Part shown: one piece after another, positions 61,774 through 64,000 of the stretch
How the letters are laid out: each line of letters starts with the position of its first letter
How positions within the stretch are numbered: position 1 is the first letter of the stretch
Assembly (NCBI GenBank): GCA_045107045.1
Contig: JBGCFR010000045.1
Location: 17,935 to 81,934 of the forward strand
Source of the DNA: Putridiphycobacter sp045107045
Lineage (GTDB): Bacteria > Bacteroidota > Bacteroidia > Flavobacteriales_D > Crocinitomicaceae
Length of the DNA stretch: 64,000 nucleotides
Reading direction: 5' to 3'
Position numbers and translations under genes: made by a program
Notes under the pieces: model-generated
Told to the model about the DNA's origin: nothing
Seen by the model: the letters and a program-made list of their open reading frames with translations, nothing else
The model's database searches: none

Positions 61774-64000
61774 ATGATGAGTTTGATTCGATTAAAAACT
61801 ATTGCTTTTGCTGTGATATTAATATGCAATGGAATTGCATCAGCACAAGTAACTTCCTCAAGTAATGGTGATTATTCAAATAATAGTTCATGGATTGGCA
61901 ATGCACCTAATTCTTCAAATGTTGACATTTTAATATTAAATGATTTAATTTTAGATGTCAGCATTACTATTAAAAAGGATTTTGAAATTCAAGGTTCGCT
62001 AGTTGGTACTTCTGGTGAAACAATTGAAGTGAAAACTTCTGGCGTTTTAACTATTGGAAATTTGAATATTGATGAGACTTTAACTATATCGGGCAGTGGG
62101 CAGTTGAATATTAATGCCGGTGACACAGTTTATTTAGATAATTTGCTCTTATCAGGAAGTGCAATTGTAGTGATTGAGAGTAACGCTGTTGTCTATATTG
62201 ATGCCGATTTTGAGGTTAAGAATACTGTAGACTTAACAATACAGAGCGGAGCGGAGGTTTATGTAGGTAATGATTTTATTTTAACGAATAGTACTACTCC
62301 AGTAATTGATGGTGATATTTTTGTTACAAATGAATTTATCACTAAAAATAGTGTAACTATAACAGGGAACGGATCAATTGCAGCAGGCTCTCAAACTCAA
62401 ATCAATAACTCTTCAAGTGTTTTCGGAAGTACAACAACTTGTTTTAATTGTGTTTATTCTAATGGGTGTTCCTATAATTCAACGATTAATACTTGGACTG
62501 GAGCAGTAAACAATGATTGGTTTAATCCAGCAAACTGGACAAATGGTATTCCGCTGCAAGATGCTCAAATTAATATTCCGGTTTCATCAATACCAATAAT
62601 TTCTGGGGTTGGAGCAAAGTGTTTTCATTTAATTATTGAATCGGGTGCGACCTTGGAAATTGCTGATGGCGATAGTTTGTCAATTTATGGAGACATAACT
62701 GTTAATGGTTCTTTGATTTCAAATACTTCCATATTGAATTTTACTGGAGATTGTTGGCCAACAAAAATATCTGCAGCAGATACTGTTCGACTTCATTCAC
62801 TTGTTGTTAGTAATATAAATAATGTAGTGATTAGCTCGGGAATTTTCGAATTATCTGGTGATCTGACAGTTCAAAACGGGACTTTTAACACCAATGATTC
62901 ATTAATTTTGATTTCGGATGCTACCGGAACAGCACGAATAGATGAAATTACTGGAGGTGGATCAATTGTTGGCGAAATTGAAATGCAGCGATATATTGAT
63001 GCAGGTGAAACCTACTGGCGTTTTCTCTCATCAGCAGTTCAAGGTGCAACAGTAGCTGATTATCAGGGTGATTTTATTACTTCAGGTTATGTGGGAAGTG
63101 ATTTTCCGAGTTTTCCTTTTACTTCAGTATATACGTATGACGAAGGGACAGGTTATGTAGGTGTTAGTAATGCAAATCAAGTAATTAACCAGGGGGAGGG
63201 CTTGATGGTATGGAGTGGTGATACCATAACAGGAACAGATCCATTTGTAGTTGATTATAGAGGAGTTCCCAATCAAGGAGATATCAATATGCTTGTTACA
63301 TTCACACCTACTGATGGGTGGAACTTAGTTGGCAATCCTTATGCCTCAACAATTGATTGGGACTTAATAACTGGTTTGGATAGACAAAATATGGCCAATG
63401 CAATATATATATTGAACCCAGATACTGAACAATATGCTACCTATATAAATGGAGCAAGTGCAAATGGAGGATCAAATCTTATCGCAAGCCAGCAATCTTT
63501 TTGGGTAGGAGCTATTGCAAGCAGCCCTGTTCTAACAATTAAAGAGTCTCATAAATCATCTGTAGATCAAGCTTTTTTTAAAGCAGGATCAGCAATTAGT
63601 TCAGGTGTTCATATTGTATTGTCAGGAAATAATAAAACGGATGAGGCCGTTCTAAGACATGTCGAAAACGCAACGGATGGATACGACAGCGAATTTGATG
63701 CAACTAAAAAGTTTGCCTCTTGGATGGAATACCCACATGTCTCGATTTTAAATGCTGCCAATGAAGATTTTACTGTTCATTCTTTTGACAAGTCATTCCA
63801 AGAATGGTCTCTACCAATCAGAACAATTGTTTTCCAGAATGGTGACTACAACCTTGTATTTAATGATTTAACTGAACTTGATGTTCCATGTATTAAACTT
63901 GAAGATACTTATGATGGTCAAATGTATGATGTACAAGATGGTATTCCAATGACTTTTACAATGTCCGATACAACGTACCTACCTAGGTTTATTTTACACT
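61774..64000 (+). CDS. Giant surface protein, 5' part (cut by window edge)
   Basis: An open frame from the ATG at 61774 to the right edge (at least 742 codons) with no stop. A signal peptide ends at about residue 25 (GIASAQ). Residues about 25-235 form a right-handed beta-solenoid-like series of hydrophobic/Asn-rich strands. A segment with NTWTGAVNNDWFNPANW follows at about 245-260, of a kind often found in Bacteroidota surface proteins. From residue 363 the chain is the near-identical counterpart of residues 902-1281 of the preceding protein. The C-terminal sorting domain would lie outside the window. It is probably a second T9SS adhesin. Confidence 0.8.
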   Translation, partial: MMSLIRLKTIAFAVILICNGIASAQVTSSSNGDYSNNSSWIGNAPNSSNVDILILNDLILDVSITIKKDFEIQGSLVGTSGETIEVKTSGVLTIGNLNIDETLTISGSGQLNINAGDTVYLDNLLLSGSAIVVIESNAVVYIDADFEVKNTVDLTIQSGAEVYVGNDFILTNSTTPVIDGDIFVTNEFITKNSVTITGNGSIAAGSQTQINNSSSVFGSTTTCFNCVYSNGCSYNSTINTWTGAVNNDWFNPANWTNGIPLQDAQINIPVSSIPIISGVGAKCFHLIIESGATLEIADGDSLSIYGDITVNGSLISNTSILNFTGDCWPTKISAADTVRLHSLVVSNINNVVISSGIFELSGDLTVQNGTFNTNDSLILISDATGTARIDEITGGGSIVGEIEMQRYIDAGETYWRFLSSAVQGATVADYQGDFITSGYVGSDFPSFPFTSVYTYDEGTGYVGVSNANQVINQGEGLMVWSGDTITGTDPFVVDYRGVPNQGDINMLVTFTPTDGWNLVGNPYASTIDWDLITGLDRQNMANAIYILNPDTEQYATYINGASANGGSNLIASQQSFWVGAIASSPVLTIKESHKSSVDQAFFKAGSAISSGVHIVLSGNNKTDEAVLRHVENATDGYDSEFDATKKFASWMEYPHVSILNAANEDFTVHSFDKSFQEWSLPIRTIVFQNGDYNLVFNDLTELDVPCIKLEDTYDGQMYDVQDGIPMTFTMSDTTYLPRFILH
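62862..64000 (+). repeat. Direct repeat unit 2 (continues past the window)
   Basis: Second copy of the block at 59671-60809. The two parent genes differ completely in sequence before the block, so the shared part looks like a transferable cassette or a gene-conversion tract rather than a whole-gene duplication. Confidence 0.9.

Overview
The window is chromosomal DNA of a member of the Bacteroidota, most likely a free-living Flavobacteriales-type organism. The evidence is AT-rich sequence, Bacteroidota-type promoter elements (TAnnTTTG, in one or two cases with an upstream TTTG) and little use of Shine-Dalgarno sites. Secreted proteins end in type IX secretion (T9SS) sorting domains, and there is an outer-membrane receptor of the OMP_b-brl_3 kind, an OmpA/TPR/PD40 protein of PorE architecture and a zapA-rny cluster. 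No rRNA, tRNA, CRISPR array, transposase or integrase was seen. The genus cannot be fixed from the sequence alone.

Layout. 1-3 kb: the start of a secreted protein, then an fhs-fdhD operon (one-carbon and formate metabolism). 3-7 kb: a periplasmic protein whose signal peptide is broken by an in-frame amber codon, a small exported protein and a large outer-membrane receptor. 6.8-9.2 kb: a Wzz-like chain-length regulator with an O-antigen ligase/polymerase. 9.3-15.7 kb: threonine aldolase, a DUF418 membrane protein, a DUF1826-like protein, a secreted protein and a CcoI-type copper ATPase. 15.8-20.5 kb: a PAS histidine kinase with a REC-CRP regulator, a double-FKBP lipoprotein, a probable decarboxylase remnant, QueD and an MCE-domain lipoprotein. 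20.6-23.7 kb: an AddA/RecB-like helicase-nuclease.

24.1-34.2 kb is the most unusual part. It is a tightly packed run of two paralogous T9SS proteins of about 1,000 residues. They alternate with two paralogous lipoproteins, a lipocalin-like lipoprotein and a frameshifted third lipoprotein copy. I recognise no described family for the large proteins or the paired lipoproteins. The arrangement looks like a duplicated secreted-protein/lipoprotein module.

34.2-40.3 kb (minus strand) is an envelope operon: M23 peptidase, TPR protein, PorE-like OmpA protein, DUF3592-like protein and a small membrane protein. 40.4-42.7 kb holds a ZapB-like coiled-coil protein, ZapA and RNase Y, closed by a terminator. 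42.8-56.8 kb is a surface-polysaccharide locus: two Wzy/O-antigen-ligase-like proteins, glycosyltransferases, a fused CMP-sugar synthetase/PseG-like protein, a NeuB-family synthase, a pyruvyltransferase, a Wzx flippase, a DegT aminotransferase, a UDP-GlcNAc 2-epimerase and a PglC-like initiating transferase. A fatty-acid-hydroxylase gene on the opposite strand divides it in two. 57-64 kb carries two neighbouring giant surface proteins that share a nearly identical block of at least 1.1 kb; the second runs off the right end.

Together the window is dominated by cell-envelope construction: an acidic-sugar polysaccharide, T9SS surface proteins and envelope maintenance, with a few housekeeping genes between. 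Functions are read from motifs and family knowledge; no database search was possible.
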